From contig OZ017798.1 in the NCBI GenBank assembly GCA_963969395.1, forward strand, positions 19,460,173 through 19,524,172: 64,000 bases of DNA, in the 5' to 3' direction. The notes beneath the pieces are model-generated. The model did no database searches, was not told the DNA's origin, and was given only the letters and a program-made list of their open reading frames with translations. Numbering within the stretch: position 1 is the first letter of the stretch; every line of letters begins with the position of its first letter. The position numbers and the translations under genes were made by a program. Positions 22,516-34,712 of the stretch are shown one piece after another. The DNA comes from Pseudoscleropodium purum. Taxonomy: Eukaryota; Streptophyta; Bryopsida; Hypnales; Brachytheciaceae.

Positions 22516-24899
22516 TTGTTCAAAACCCCTCCACGTTGTATTTACTGTTATGCTGGCTTTCCAATCAAGTTTGGCACATTTCCCACAATAATTTGTTTAG
22601 GGTGGAAGATTGAACCCACTCATGGTGTGGATCACTTAACAAAAATTTCACCTCAATAAACCCAATTCCAATTCAGAATCATATAATTATACAAGTAGGA
22701 CCTCTCTTACTACAACATCTCATATTGCATAATATGTAATAAGAGAATTATCAAGGAGTAGGTAGGTTTGTGCTTGTAGTCAAGATGGAGAGGCATGTGT
22801 TCATGTGACCCTTCTGAAAAGGCATGTGTTCCTATGGATTCTCTAATTGCATAAACCTTTCTTAGTGCATAAGTCCTGGTAGCATGCACTAAGAGAGGTT
22901 CTACCTATACAATGCAAATATTACATTGTAAATTGTCATTTATCTTTTCTTATGGAACTCAGTACATCCTCCAAAACATAATTTACTTTGGAACTCTCAA
23001 CACCTAGCTAGAATTGAGCCAATTTAACAAAATTCTCCATAGAATCATATAATCTAAATATAGGATGTAAATGTCTTCTTGTTTAACCCCTAAATGCCTG
23101 AGGCACCAAATTTTGGTGTCGATAGTACTTCAAAGTTGTATAAAATCTAACCAAGTTGCTATTTTTAATATTTAACATTTTTGAAAATTCTTTGAAAATT
23201 CTTTTTGAAGTCTAATTTTAGCATCAAAAATCCAATTTTGAAAATGATTGATTATGATTTTTCTATTCAATATTTTGTGTAAAGGTGTCCATAGCAATCT
23301 TGACTTTTTGTAGTATTGAGAGTGTTCTTGGGAATGAACCTCAAATATACTAGATCTAAGAGATAAAACCACATTAGGAATTCATTTAAAAAAATTGTAG
23401 AAGAGATTTTGAGAAGTTGTAAATTGATTAGAATTATGTATGTTATGTCCTTTAACCTCATATTTTTTTGGTGACCATTTTTTAAATTTAACATGTGAAA
23501 ATAAGAAAATTAGAAGACTTCAAATCATTTTCATAGTTTTAATACCCTCATGATCAAACATTCTCATCTTTCACTCCATAAGTGATATTGTTGTGCTTTC
23601 TTTTTTTATATGATCTCTAACATATCTAGTTTGAATTTGTATGGTTAAAATTTAAAAAGTTGTCTTTTTGTTCAATTTAGAGCAAATTTTTAGAAGCTTT
23701 GAAAAAGCCTTGGGGTAGTTAGGGATTAAATTTATAGTAGGGACAAAGCTTAGTAGGTGTTGAAGGTGGTGACACTCAGATCTCCTCTTCATATGAAAAT
23801 TTTACAAATAATTCGTCCTTCATGTTGAAGGTTTGTCAAATTAATAGCCCTTCATTTTGTAATGTACATGTAATGCAAACACATGTGGATTTTCAAAATT
23901 CTATAAAATATACAAATTCATTATAAACAAAGAGTAAAAGACATACTTTAAAACTTCATTAAATTCAACAAAAGAACAAAGTATGCTTCAAACATTTAAA
24001 TCTACATCTAATTCAACTAGATTAGTTTGTCATGTTAATACATGTGATACTAATTTACTAAGTCACACTATTTTGAGTTTGTGCAAGTTAATATGTTACC
24101 ATATTATACCAACTCTCACAAGAATAAAGTTTTGTAGTGATACAAATTTTTTGGGTGTTGCGAATTCCCTCCTACTCATTAAACACTAGTAGGACAAAAA
24201 AGTGTATTTTCCAATGTTTCATCTCACTCTAAATATCAAAAGATTTAAAACCAATTCATGGCTTAATTTCCTTCCATCACAAGTGAATTCTAATTAGTGC
24301 CTCCAAAGTTCCTTGTAGTTACTCAATTATTTCCTTTTCACCAAATGTTGTCTTGAGTAACCACACTAATGGGCTATGCTTGGTCGGTTGAGGTGACTAA
24401 TTGATCTAAACAACTAATACCAAGGGCAAACTTCTATGCACAAAAATTGACCAAACTTTGCAAAAAAGATTGAAGATTTTTTAGAATTCTATATAGAAGT
24501 GAACAATATTTACAAGAGAAAATCAAAATTATTGGCCAACAAAATTGGAGGGAATATAAACATCACGAAAGTCACATATAAATGTAAAATATTATGGAAA
24601 TCAACGAAAACAATTCCCATTCTAGAAAACTTTAAAGTTGTTTTGTGATTCCAACTTTGCATGAAAATTTGTTCTTAAGTTTGCTCTAGGCCTTTAACCT
24701 TGATATTAGTCCCGAGTGTCTGTTGTTGACACACTGTGGTAGCCAATTCCCAATACCTACTACCAATAATTGCTTAGATATTCTTCCTCATAGTCTAGTA
24801 CTTGCCAAAATATCCTCCTTCACTTTCAAACCCACCTTTCATTTCCAAGTTTTAATTTTTTCTTGCCCTTCTCGATGAAAGGTTGGAATTCTTTTTGCC
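22516..24899. other. AT-rich gene-free stretch; one possible deleted TTAA-type element
   Basis: A segment from 23097 to 23725 starts with TTAA then CCCCTAAATGCC and ends with tagggA then TTAA (23726-23729). The ends resemble the piggyBac-like family, but the interior does not clearly align, so it is only a candidate 629-bp derivative. Nothing else is recognised. Confidence 0.35.
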
Positions 24900-25466
24900 T
24901 TTGTTCTGAAGGGCTCCAATTTTTCCTTCCTGTTGGGAGGTGAAGGGCACTGCAACCTTCAAAATCCGGCACTGGTGACGCTCGTAGCCAGAATTAGAAG
25001 GTTGCATTCAACGAAAGAGTTACTGCCTCCTAAACATGCAGTGTTCCCGCTGAGAAAGTGCGTGCAACGTGAAAGGAAATCGCCGGGAATGCTGCGTTCG
25101 GACGACGAACAACCCGCCAGTAGCGAGCGGGATTGGAGAGTAGCCTTCGGATGGGGATTACCTCTTTCCGCTGCTTTTACGTCTTGCAGCTCACTAATTA
25201 ATTAACTCCCTGCGAAAAGCTTCCTTACGGGAGCCACAACAGTTGTCAAACGATCCGTCCGTGAGTGGGCCTCCCCCTCGCGGTAGGGATTCATCTACTG
25301 TTCGCAGGATGGCGAGAGCATTGCTTGTGATCGCACGGTGCGAGGAACATGTCACAGAACTTGCCCAGTCGTAACTCGTAAACTCGTTAGACACTGCTAC
25401 AAGTTTTTGTTCGTTTTCTAGACTTTGGGGGTGGGGTTCGTGGATTCAAGGCGAGATTCAAGCCAG

Positions 25467-25565
25467 ATGGAGGTCACGAAGGTTGACAGTTGCGTGAGAC
25501 TTCGGTGTACCATCGAGCGGAAGATTGAGAAGGATTTGATGGTGCTTTTTGCCACGATTTTGTAA
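25467..25565 (+). promoter_or_regulatory. Upstream ORF 1 in the O-fucosyltransferase leader
   Basis: ATG at 25467, 32 codons, stop TAA at 25563-25565; its product would begin MEVTKVDSCVRLR. It matters only if transcription starts upstream of it. Confidence 0.35.
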
Positions 25566-25895
25566 GGGTCGGATTTCGGTTACTTTTAGTTTCGTGCTCT
25601 TTTCTGGCTCTTCGATCTTCATTTGCGCGTCGTTGAGTTTGATGTCAAAACTCGAATCTGGTGCTCCTTGAGTTCCACTGCTCTCGCACCCAGGTATTTG
25701 AAGTGGATAATAAGTCTCAAGAATCTTTGCCTCAAGGATCTCTGAGTTGTTTCGACGACCGTCACTGAGTGACTGAGCTTGTATACAGTCATGTTGGTCG
25801 TGTTTCAGTGCGCCAAAAGTTATGACAAGTTTGAAGTGCTCAACCTTTAAAAATTAGAACTTGTGTAGATCTGAGGGTCCAGATGAGCTTCTGGA

Positions 25896-26087
25896 ATGGG
25901 CCGATTCCTTGAAGTTTTGCGATTTTTGACGAATTTGGCGATTTCTCGACCTGGCTGTCTGCAGAGACGAGTAAACCTCGAACGCGGTCATTACCGTGAA
26001 GCCTACAAGAGATTGGAGCTAAGGATGCATGTGCATTCGCTTGCAAGGTACGCGGTGCGCGTCCTCATCTACAAATCGTTGGATTGA
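25896..26087 (+). promoter_or_regulatory. Upstream ORF 2, ending 6 nt before the main start
   Basis: ATG at 25896, 63 codons, stop TGA at 26085-26087, with the O-fucosyltransferase ATG at 26094. A uORF of this length ending so close to the main start leaves little room for re-initiation, so it should lower translation if present in the mRNA. Coding potential of the peptide itself is unknown. Confidence 0.4.
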
Positions 26088-26093
26088 TCGACA

Positions 26094-29000
26094 ATGGGAA
26101 ATTCCAAGTTATGGCGATTCTCCAGCCAAATGCCGACCTCCGTTCAAGCCGCCGTGTTGATCGTCAGCCTGATCCTCGTCCTGTGTTCCGTCAGCTACCA
26201 GATGCTGCCGACCAGCTCTTTGGGTAACAACTTCAACAACTTACTTCTCGGCGTCTCTTGGGGCGCCACCAGCATCAAAAACAACACCCAGTTCGACTAT
26301 GCCGGAAACACCAACAGTACTGCGGTCGCCCCTGTTGTAGACAATCTGTACTATCCCCCTAAACAACAACCTTCCGAAAATTTCTCGTTCCTCGTCCCTG
26401 TGATAGCGCCTTCGGTGGATCTCTCCGTTTCGGAAGCTCCTGGTGACGCGCCACTCCCTCACATCGAGACTACTTTGCCTGGAAATGGTTCAAGCTCGGC
26501 TGGGCCCTCTGTCACTGTACGCCTCGCCTATACCCTGAATTTTAGGTGCAAAATTTTCTATGGTGGGCGATTCAAATTTCTGTGAGTTCGATTCAGTTGT
26601 GTTGCAAGAGCTCACGAGATTTTGATTTTCAGGAGGAAGACGCTCGGGAGAAGTTCATGGTGCCGGTCTTGACTTGGCGAGTCGGAGCAGGGAATCAGTT
26701 CATGGAATACATTAATGCGGCCGTCATTGCCCGGTCGCTAAACCGCACTTTGTGTCTAACGCCTTTCTTTCCAGGGCCGTCAAGACACATCGGGGCTAAT
26801 CGATCGCGAGGCTTTAGAGCATTTTCACGAGAAGGTTAGTCAAAATGTTTTTCAATCACGTATGCGGCTTCCCCTTTCCCAGAATTTCTTTTGCTTCTGT
26901 ATTTGTCGTTCTCCTGGACGCACTGACTCTGGAGTGACAACGGGATTCAAAGGTTCAGGATCACCAAGTTTCATGGGTTTGTGTCAAATTTTCATGACCT
27001 GGCTTGTTCCTGAGGATTTCGTATTCCAACTGCAAATGTCGATCAAATTAGTGAATGGCAAATTAGGTTACCTTCATGACTGATTGTATCGTGACCACCA
27101 TCGTGGTGGCAGGGACTGTGCACCCGGGATTGGCATGGGAGGACCGATTCGAAGTGTCGTCTCTCTCGAGATTCACCCGCGTTGCATCTTTGAACCGGTG
27201 TTTTCGAGAGTGCGCCTACACCCTCGACGACATTTGGATGCTGAAGACATCGCGGGAACCGATCATTGAAAAGTGGAAGCAATATCCTTCCCCAAACGTA
27301 TATCTCTTTACTACACTGTGTCTGACTATGCCTTAAATCGAAGTTGCGAGTAGGGAATTGACGGATTGGGAACTTCTGATTCCAGGATTCCATGAACTTG
27401 AAATGGGACTACGTGAAGTGGACGAGGACGGAGGATATCACGGCCGCCCTCGGCAAACGCAACGAGCGCTGTGTCGGAATGTATGGCATGTTTCCGGGAC
27501 TGCGATGGAGAGGCGCATTTTTAGCCGTCTCTGCTTTTCTAAAACCCGCTCCTCGCATCGTGGAACTCGCGGACACGCTTCAGAAGTATGCTCTCGGGAA
27601 GAACACTCCCTATTTGGCAGGTACGAGAATATTTCGTGGAGCAGGTGCCTACAAAATTTCAATTTCTGACTGACTTGATCGTCGGAATCACTCCGATTCA
27701 AGTCATTCATATTGATTCTGGCTCTGTAATCGTGCATAACATCATAAGTACAATCATAAAATTGCCTAAATAGTGGTTTTGACTCATTGATCGTATATGC
27801 CATCATGCATTTAATCATTAAAGAATCTTACATATTGATTCGACTCTACTCTTGCAGTTCACTGGCGATTTGAGGAGTCGGAATGTGGGGCACACAACAT
27901 CGGTCTCTGCTTCGTGCGATGTGAAGACGGCTCCGTGATTGACACCGGCCTGCCCTCACAAGCCAAAGAGTGGCATGATGCTGCTAAGATTCAATGCAGC
28001 AGAGACGGCCATTTCCGAGGAGTAACTTTGGACAAGACGGACATCTTAGATGCCATTCAGGAACGCGCTGGCAAGCATAACGTCGGCACGATTTACTTTG
28101 CAACAGATGGTTGGATGCGAGGACCGCAAGGCGTTCGCCTCGTGCGGGAGACCGTCGAGGGCCTACGGCAACGAGGACTCACGGTCGTCGGGTTATGGAA
28201 GGTGCCCGGATTGTCCAACTTCAACGACAGCAAATTCTTCGACCCTGTGGAAACCTTCGGACCCAACAACCAGGTAAGCAACCAAATAAGTATTAGGGTT
28301 TTGGCGCATGCATTTGCTCATCTTAACCGATCATACGGAGTAAGATTCAATGCTCTTAAACAGGCCCCATCTTTCAAGCCGCCCTACGAAAATAGGTTAA
28401 GGAGTCACGTTGGGTTCTTCGCATGGTCCTTTGACTCCTTTCTCCAAAAGGTTAAAAGAAGCACGGTTGTATGATTATTAGGGTGGTGATTAAGGAGAAT
28501 GTAGAGACTTGTATTTTGCTCCCACTAGCAAATCAGAATGACGAGAATGAGGAAACCACACGTTTCCCATTTCAAAATATCATAACTAATTCTACAAATC
28601 TCTTGAAAAACAGGTTTCACAGTGCTTTCTTCACCATAGCATATTATCTTTTCAAGAGACTTCGCCTCGTACTTTTTTAGCAAGAAGAAAGTGATCTCAG
28701 CTCTGACTCATCCCGCTGCTGCAGGACCTCAACGGCGCACAGATAGCACTTGTGGAGCAGGAGCTGTGCTCGCGAGCGGACTCTTTCATGGGTAGCGGGC
28801 AATCCACCTGGAGCCTGTCTGTGTTCCGGGTGCGATTGGCACGGCGACGCGTCAAGCAGATTGTGGAAGCGGCGGAGCGTGACAGAAGCGTGGATCTGAA
28901 GGACAGCCAGGCTGTGGACCGTCTCATCTCCGACACGCTGCTCAAGGACCTGCACCCTGCAGGCCTGCATTGCCGGTATTTGCGTTTCATGAAACGCTAC

Positions 29001-29120
29001 CAGGTGAACGAGACCGTGGAGACCAATGCCGACGAGTACCCCGACGGCTGGTTGGATCTGGAGGCTTGCGAGGGACGCATTGGCCGCGGCGGTCGTTGCG
29101 TAGTGGCTCAGTGTTTTTGA
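26094..29120 (+). CDS. Plant O-fucosyltransferase family protein, six exons
   Basis: Exons 26094-26516, 26633-26834, 27113-27297, 27386-27620, 27858-28273 and 28725-29120 join in phase to 618 residues; every junction is GT-AG. The product is a GDP-fucose protein O-fucosyltransferase-type (GT65/PF10250-like) enzyme. Residues about 17-37 form one membrane anchor after a short basic start, giving the type II Golgi layout usual for the family, followed by a Ser/Asn-rich stem. The catalytic region opens with WRVGAGNQFMEY (near 155); later blocks are LAWEDRFEVSSLSRFTRVAS, FATDGW, and the C-terminal DLNGAQIALVEQELCSRADS with SGQSTWS (488 on). Acceptor protein unknown. The 3' end of exon 2 is the weak point: the chosen frame closes the phase, but another frame there reads GLIDREALEHFHEK. 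The gene is convergent with MAD2. Confidence 0.85.
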
Positions 29121-30047
29121 AGAGTGTACATTATTATTTCCATTATTGGTATCAGGAATATAACTGCATTGGTATCTAGGTTTCCGCTTCCTTCTTCATT
29201 GACATCCAGGGAATGAGATAGAATAGCCTTTGTGCCTGATAAATTTTGGAAATTGCCTCCTGGACTAGCTTCGTGCAGGTAATCAGAGAGTTACGCTAGT
29301 GCCCAGACGCAAATGATTTTTTCAGGAGACCCGACGCTTAAATGTGCGTCCCCCCCAGTCAGTATGGTAAAGTTTGTCAGTAAAAGTTCGCACAGAAATG
29401 TATTTTTGACACTTGGATGTAAAGGATTTCAGACTTCGGAGATTTTCATTCAAAGTGTCGTGTTCAGTTCGAGAGCCATCTGTAAGTAAATGACGGAGAT
29501 ATATGCCGTGCGTACCAATTTTCTACCGGTAGAATTGTGTTTGCCAAATGAAAGGTTGTGGTAATTGTCGAGCTACTGCCACGAACGGATGTTCATCTTG
29601 ACATTTGATTTGAACGACAGCCTTAACATTCCAGCGAACTTTTTTGTTTGTACAGCTTTCATTTTCTTCTGAAATAGTCTCGTGGTCCCTCTGTTGTATG
29701 ACACCGTGCATGCTTTCCCCAATGCATATGGTGGACATTGGTTTCATCTGTAATAATGTATAAGTACTTCAACAGGTCAATAAATATGATGACAATCGTT
29801 GCGAGCATGTCATTGATATATTGCGGAATATTGAATTACGCTGTGGTATTTACATCATTGATCGAGGAGCCTAATGGCAGAAATGCAGAGGTTCATGGGC
29901 CAAGAGCTTTGGCCTTTGACTGGCACTTCAGGTATCCATCTATTTCACAAATTTCAACACTCAGACATCGATCAATCGACTTTGAAAACTCCTGAAACAT
30001 GGTAATGAAACAGTCTGAACTAGAGGTGTTCAACTCCCGTTCAGACA
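29121..30047. other. Convergent intergenic region between O-fucosyltransferase and MAD2
   Basis: Both 3' ends point into this 0.93-kb interval, so it should contain both 3' UTRs. A 74-codon minus-strand frame (29523-29747) preceded by a possible acceptor reads like coding sequence in places (ESCTNKKVRWNVKAVVQIKC) but fits neither neighbour. Confidence 0.4.
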
Positions 30048-31475
30048 CTAAAATTCTTCCGAAAACTTGTACGCTACCATGGCTTCGACTTGATGTACCT
30101 GCACAAAGTCACATGTCGAAAAATCTAGAAAAAACCTTTCACAATATGCAGCGCAAAGCTCTGTGTTTCTCTATCAAAGTGATGGATTTTTAGTGTCTTT
30201 TAGTTGAACACACTGAATCTAGAGAAAATTTAGAACTGACTTCTAAATCATATCAGTAATGACAATTGCATGCAAAATTAGAAGATGTAATCAAAAGGAG
30301 GGTAGTACTGTATTTGATTCAGACTTCGGCCAGCAAAACGAATTGCCTAAACTATTACGAGATCAAGAGAACAAGAGGGAGAGAAAGAGATGAGCTTTGA
30401 GTACCATGGTATCAACTGTCCTCAACTTCACAACTTGAGGGTTATGAATCAGTTGAGCATCACTCTCCGCCCACTCTGCGGGCACCTGACGTCATATGCA
30501 CGATATTAGAAATTCATTGTATTACCTGGAATATAGTCAAACAGGGATAATGAAGTGATACCGAAAACAGCAGTAGTGCTACGCCTATCTTGAACTCAAA
30601 GCTACAGCATGAGAAACATGATCCAAAGAGATCTGAAAATTCTCGGGGAAACAAATGATTAGTGTAAGTTCTACAGAACGGAGAAACCAATATACTCGAA
30701 ATTTCTCGGTGAACTTATTGTACCTCGGAATTAATGGACGTGTACGCAAGCAAATCAAACGTGCAAGCTTCCTCAATATTAGGAAGAAATGTCACACTGG
30801 ATGTGATCTGCCGCATGATAGCCTGAATCTCTTTCATGATGTCCTTGTCGTTCTTCTCTCTGGAGACCCTGAATCACAAATCCATCGCTAATGAATGCAA
30901 GGATTCCAAGACTGCGAGGGAATTCAAAGATACATAGAAATTAGGGTTTTAAAAATCATTTCACGTGCCATCCATCGTACCCTTTCTCAAGAACCTCCCG
31001 ATCATTCTCAATGTTGAAGTTCCAACGCTCAAGGACCTCCTTCGAGGAGATACTCGCAATGACCAACACCACACGCTGGAGATTGCCGGTTTCCAGCCAA
31101 GTTGCAATCTGTGTCGTAATTTTCTCTATGAACGCTTTCACGCTCTCTTGCTGGCACATCAGCAGTGTCATCCCGTACTTCTTCACGCGACCGAACTCGT
31201 CGGCCGGGTAGATCCCTCGCTGGAACAAAATACTGTTCACTGCAAAACTCGAAATTGGCGTGCCTAAGTGAGAACATGCAAGTCTCCGCGATGAGATTAA
31301 CAAGCCCTGAAATTGGCACCCAAATAGTGAATCATACTTCTGGATCCAACTACAAAACGGATCACACAACCTACCAGCACAGCCAGCACATACCTGAATA
31401 AAGCAAAAACTCGCTCACAATGGCTGCAGAGCCCTTGAGAGTGATCACATCCCTCGTCAGCTGCTCAGAGGCCAT
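30048..31475 (-). CDS. MAD2: MAD2 spindle-checkpoint HORMA protein, five exons
   Basis: Exons in transcript order 31394-31475, 30981-31239, 30724-30868, 30405-30485 and 30048-30098 join in phase to 205 residues, the family's usual length. The protein starts MASEQLTRDVITLKGSAAIV and contains NSILFQRGIYP, VKKYGMTLL, LQRVVLVI, EVLERWNF, KDIMKEIQAIMRQITSSVTF and the safety-belt end VHQVEAMVAYKF. It is the HORMA-domain checkpoint protein that, in known systems, binds MAD1 and CDC20 at unattached kinetochores and restrains the anaphase-promoting complex. The last exon codes for only 16 residues plus the stop and was found through the conserved end. An in-frame ATG at 31670 would add 65 residues, but homologues begin at the chosen start. 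Introns are 112-306 nt. No damage is seen. Confidence 0.95.
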
Positions 31476-32320
31476 GGCTACGGCGTCAAACGCCTTTCTC
31501 CCCTGTTTCAGTAACAAGCTCCAAGCGACGAAGCGGAGAGCTCCAACCACCGTGTTCGGCAACTCGAAATCAGGCGAATGGGATCTTCGAGGCGACAAAT
31601 AGCTCAAGGACAAGACAATATGAAAATTTGTGGATCGTAGGAGATAGCAAAGTTTGAAGGCGATCAACAATGGGGTGGGCGTGACGCGGGTTAGAAGAAC
31701 ATTTGAATGTGGAAGAAGAAGCCGTTAAGGGGAACGAGAAGAAGGTATCGTCCGACGGAAAATTTGTCGTCGTGAGTACGTCGAAGCTCGTCGTTCTCTG
31801 GATGAACAGTAATGCGACTTGCGGATGAATGGCACTGCGAACTTTCATTATCGAAGCGTGCAAACGTGTAGTTTACAAATCTAAGGTAGGGACACCCAAA
31901 TTAATACTTTTGCTTCTGCTTGTTATTAGATTTATAACAATATACATGATCTTTTGAGCAAATGAAAGAGGATTCTAATCTACCAAAGAATACATTATTT
32001 GTATATTGTATGAAAAATTTAAGAAGGTATAAAATACTAGGATTCTGCTATTTTTTATTGTTTTCTATGCAATTAGTGATGTCCAAGTGAAGGTTTAAAT
32101 TTATTTATGAAAATATGGTTCAAAGTAATAATGTTTTAAAAAATACAATACGGGCCCCTAGTTAAAGCAAAAGATTTAGGGGGCTCTATATATATTATAG
32201 GTATACTATCATGATTGAGTATGAATGTAAATTTTTTTTATTGCATTTAATCCTAGTATATTCAAAATATACAGAGCCCCTAGCTACGGCAAAAGATTTA
32301 GGAGTTTAGGATTCTTTAAT
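31476..32320 (-). promoter_or_regulatory. 5' flank of MAD2, then AT-rich DNA
   Basis: GC-richer sequence up to about 31870 is the likely leader and promoter of MAD2. Beyond that the DNA is AT-rich. The word aaaagatttagg after gcccctag occurs at 32155 and again at 32277 as a short direct repeat. Confidence 0.4.
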
Positions 32321-32707
32321 AAAATTCTTTTTGAGGATCAAATATTAAATTCCATACATCAAATATGAAATCTCCTCTTCACTAAATTCCCCTTTTTTTT
32401 GCCTTTGTATCAATCATGGACCCATTGTAAGAGAAGGAGGTAGAGTAGGTTTAGCCTTATTGCCTTGAGGCCCTTGATTTTTTCAAACCTTGAAATAAAA
32501 AGATCCACCTTAATGATTTCATCCTTAGAATCTTCACAAATTCTTTTGTAACTCAACATGGTCATGGTAAACCTACTCTACCTTCTTTTCTTCTAGTGAG
32601 CTCAAGATCAATTTAGAGGTAGCAAACTAGCAAAGGGAAAATTTAGTAAGGAGGAGATTTCATGTTTGATGCAAAAAGATCAAGAATTCAATCCACAAAA
32701 GAAATTT
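32321..32707. repeat. 387-bp foldback element, ~135-bp arms
   Basis: The left arm 32321-32453 and right arm 32568-32707 are inverted copies about a common centre. Paired landmarks are aaaattctttttg and its partner caaaagaaattt, catcaaatatgaaatctcct with its partner at 32650-32670, and gaaggaggtagagtaggttt with aaacctactctaccttcttt. The loop is about 114 nt. It is likely a foldback transposon or an inverted duplication able to form dsRNA. Confidence 0.7.
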
Positions 32708-33754
32708 CATTCCATATTTCTAAAATGTAGGGTAGCTTAAAAACTATGCATTATCTCAATTATCTCTTGTCTCATATTATCCCTTGTCATCTTTACAGCA
32801 AAAAATACAAAAAATATACTACTTAATTTAAAAGCTTTGAAAATAATTAAAAAATATAAATATAAAATGTAAGAATCCCTAATCAATTTTTCAAAATACA
32901 AGAAACAAATGTGATGTAATTCTCAACTATGTAGGTTTATATATTGAAACATTATTAATTATGTTTAGACTTTAACTTTAGTTTCATTGTAAGAGTCATC
33001 ACTTTTACTAAAGTGAAACATAAGAGCTACTACTATAAATGAGAATAAAATATAAAAGCTACTACTACAACTATAACCTAAAATTTATACATCTTGATTG
33101 CATCAAATAAAACACTTCAGAGGGATTTCAAAAATATAAATCAAATCATTTTTGTGAAAAAATATCTAGGAATGAAATTATTTGTTTTTTTCTTCAACTT
33201 CATCTACAATTAGCTTTTTCATTGTGTATTGAAACAAAATGAATTTTATGTTTTTGGAAACAGCTAGCACAATGACAATGAGTTCAAAAGAGGCAAATAT
33301 AGCCTTGTAATTAGCACATGTTTAACCCCTCCAGTCAAAAATCTATAGCCATCAAATGTGGCAAGGAAAAATTTTAAACCTCCTATATGAATGCCCTAAC
33401 TCATTGATAAAATTTCTTCTTTGAAAACATGAGCCATTTAGACCCTCTTTTCCTATTGTTGATTTTGATATAGATATTTATATAGATAAAATTATGGAAT
33501 ATACATATGGAATACACATATGGAATATAGATTACAAATTGATACAAATACAAAACACGTTTGGCAATTCCATATGTTTTCATATCAAATGCAATCAAAA
33601 TGCTTTCTAAAAACTACAAGTATAGAGTAGGTGCAAGGTGGAGGTAATCTAACAAGTATAAATAATAAATTAGGCTTATTAATTTATTTTGAGTACTTTG
33701 TGACAATTTATCTTAGTAACAATGAGCTCAAAAGAGGCAGTAACTGCCTAATAA
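32708..33754. other. AT-rich stretch with a short diverged duplication
   Basis: acaatgagttcaaaagaggc (33272 on) and acaatgagctcaaaagaggc (33720 on) mark two related segments flanking it. Otherwise nothing is recognised. Confidence 0.4.
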
Positions 33755-34712
33755 ACACATTGTAGATCATGGTGGAGCATGAAATTTTGAAAAAGTTAAT
33801 ATGAAAAACAAGTTTTTGTAGTACATGGAAGAATTTTTGAAATGGTGATTTTAACATAGAAAGTGATGGAGCATGATGAAGATTACAGTAGAACATGAAA
33901 TTTGAAAAAGGTTAATATGAAAAAACAAGTTCTTATAGTGGAAAGAAGAATTTTTGAAATGGTGATTTTGACATGAAGAGTGATTGAGGATGATGAAGAT
34001 CATAGTCAAGCATTAAAGTTTGGAAAAAGGTAATATGAAAAAATAAGTTCTTGCAATACAGAGAAGAATTTTGAAATGGTACTTGATTTTAACATAGAAA
34101 ATGATGGAGCATGATGAAGATCACGGTAGAGCATGAAATTTGAAAAATGATAATACTAAATAAGCAAGTTCATGCAATATAAAGAAGAATACTGGAAATG
34201 GTGATTTTGACATAAAGAACGATGGAGTAGTGGAGTATGATGAAGATCACAGTCGAGCATTAAAGTTTGAAAAAAGTTAATATGAAAAAATAAGTTCTTG
34301 CTGTACAAAGAAGAATTTTTGAAATGGTAGGAAATTTTGACATAGAAAGTGATGGAGCATGATGAAGATGACAAGCGAGCATTAAAGTTTGAAATAATAT
34401 GAAATAAACAAGTTTGTGCAACATAATGAAGAATTTTTGAAATGGTACGTGATTTTGACATAGAAAGTGATGGAGCATGATGAAGATGACGGTAGAGCAT
34501 GAAATTTGAAAAAAAGTTAATATGAAATAAATAAGTCTGTGCAGTACAATGAAGAATTTTTGAAATGGTGATTTTGACATAAAGAGCAATGGAGCACGAT
34601 GAAGATCACAGTAGAGGATGAAATTTGAAAAAGTAGATATGAAAAATAAAGCTCTTGTAATACATAGAAGAATTTTTGAAATGGTGATTTTGACAAAAAG
34701 AGCAATGGGAAC
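33755..34712. repeat. Satellite array, eight units of 116-126 bp
   Basis: The landmark gaatttttgaaatggt (with small changes) starts at 33831, 33948, 34066, 34187, 34313, 34431, 34554 and 34670. Other words repeat in register: agtgatggagcatgatgaag, gcatgaaatttgaaaa and aatatgaaaaa. The unit is near 120 bp, so several minus-strand frames stay open through it and encode a roughly 40-residue repeat; I take these frames as a by-product. It is a local tandem array. Confidence 0.85.

Larger units (their letters stand above)
24900..26093 (+). promoter_or_regulatory. Promoter and long leader region of the O-fucosyltransferase gene
   Basis: Composition rises sharply in GC here compared with the AT-rich DNA upstream and stays high up to the start codon. 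No exon of another gene is supported. The leader part holds at least two ATG-initiated upstream open frames (25467-25565 and 25896-26087). The transcription start cannot be placed from sequence. Confidence 0.45.

Noticed and set aside
23097..23725. Possible full member of the piggyBac-like family
   Set aside because: TTAA flanks and CCCCTAAAT are suggestive, but the right end and interior do not align well; kept only as a candidate.
29523..29747. Possible last exon of MAD2
   Set aside because: The conserved MAD2 end (VHQVEAMVAYKF) was found at 30048-30098 with matching phase, so this frame is not needed.
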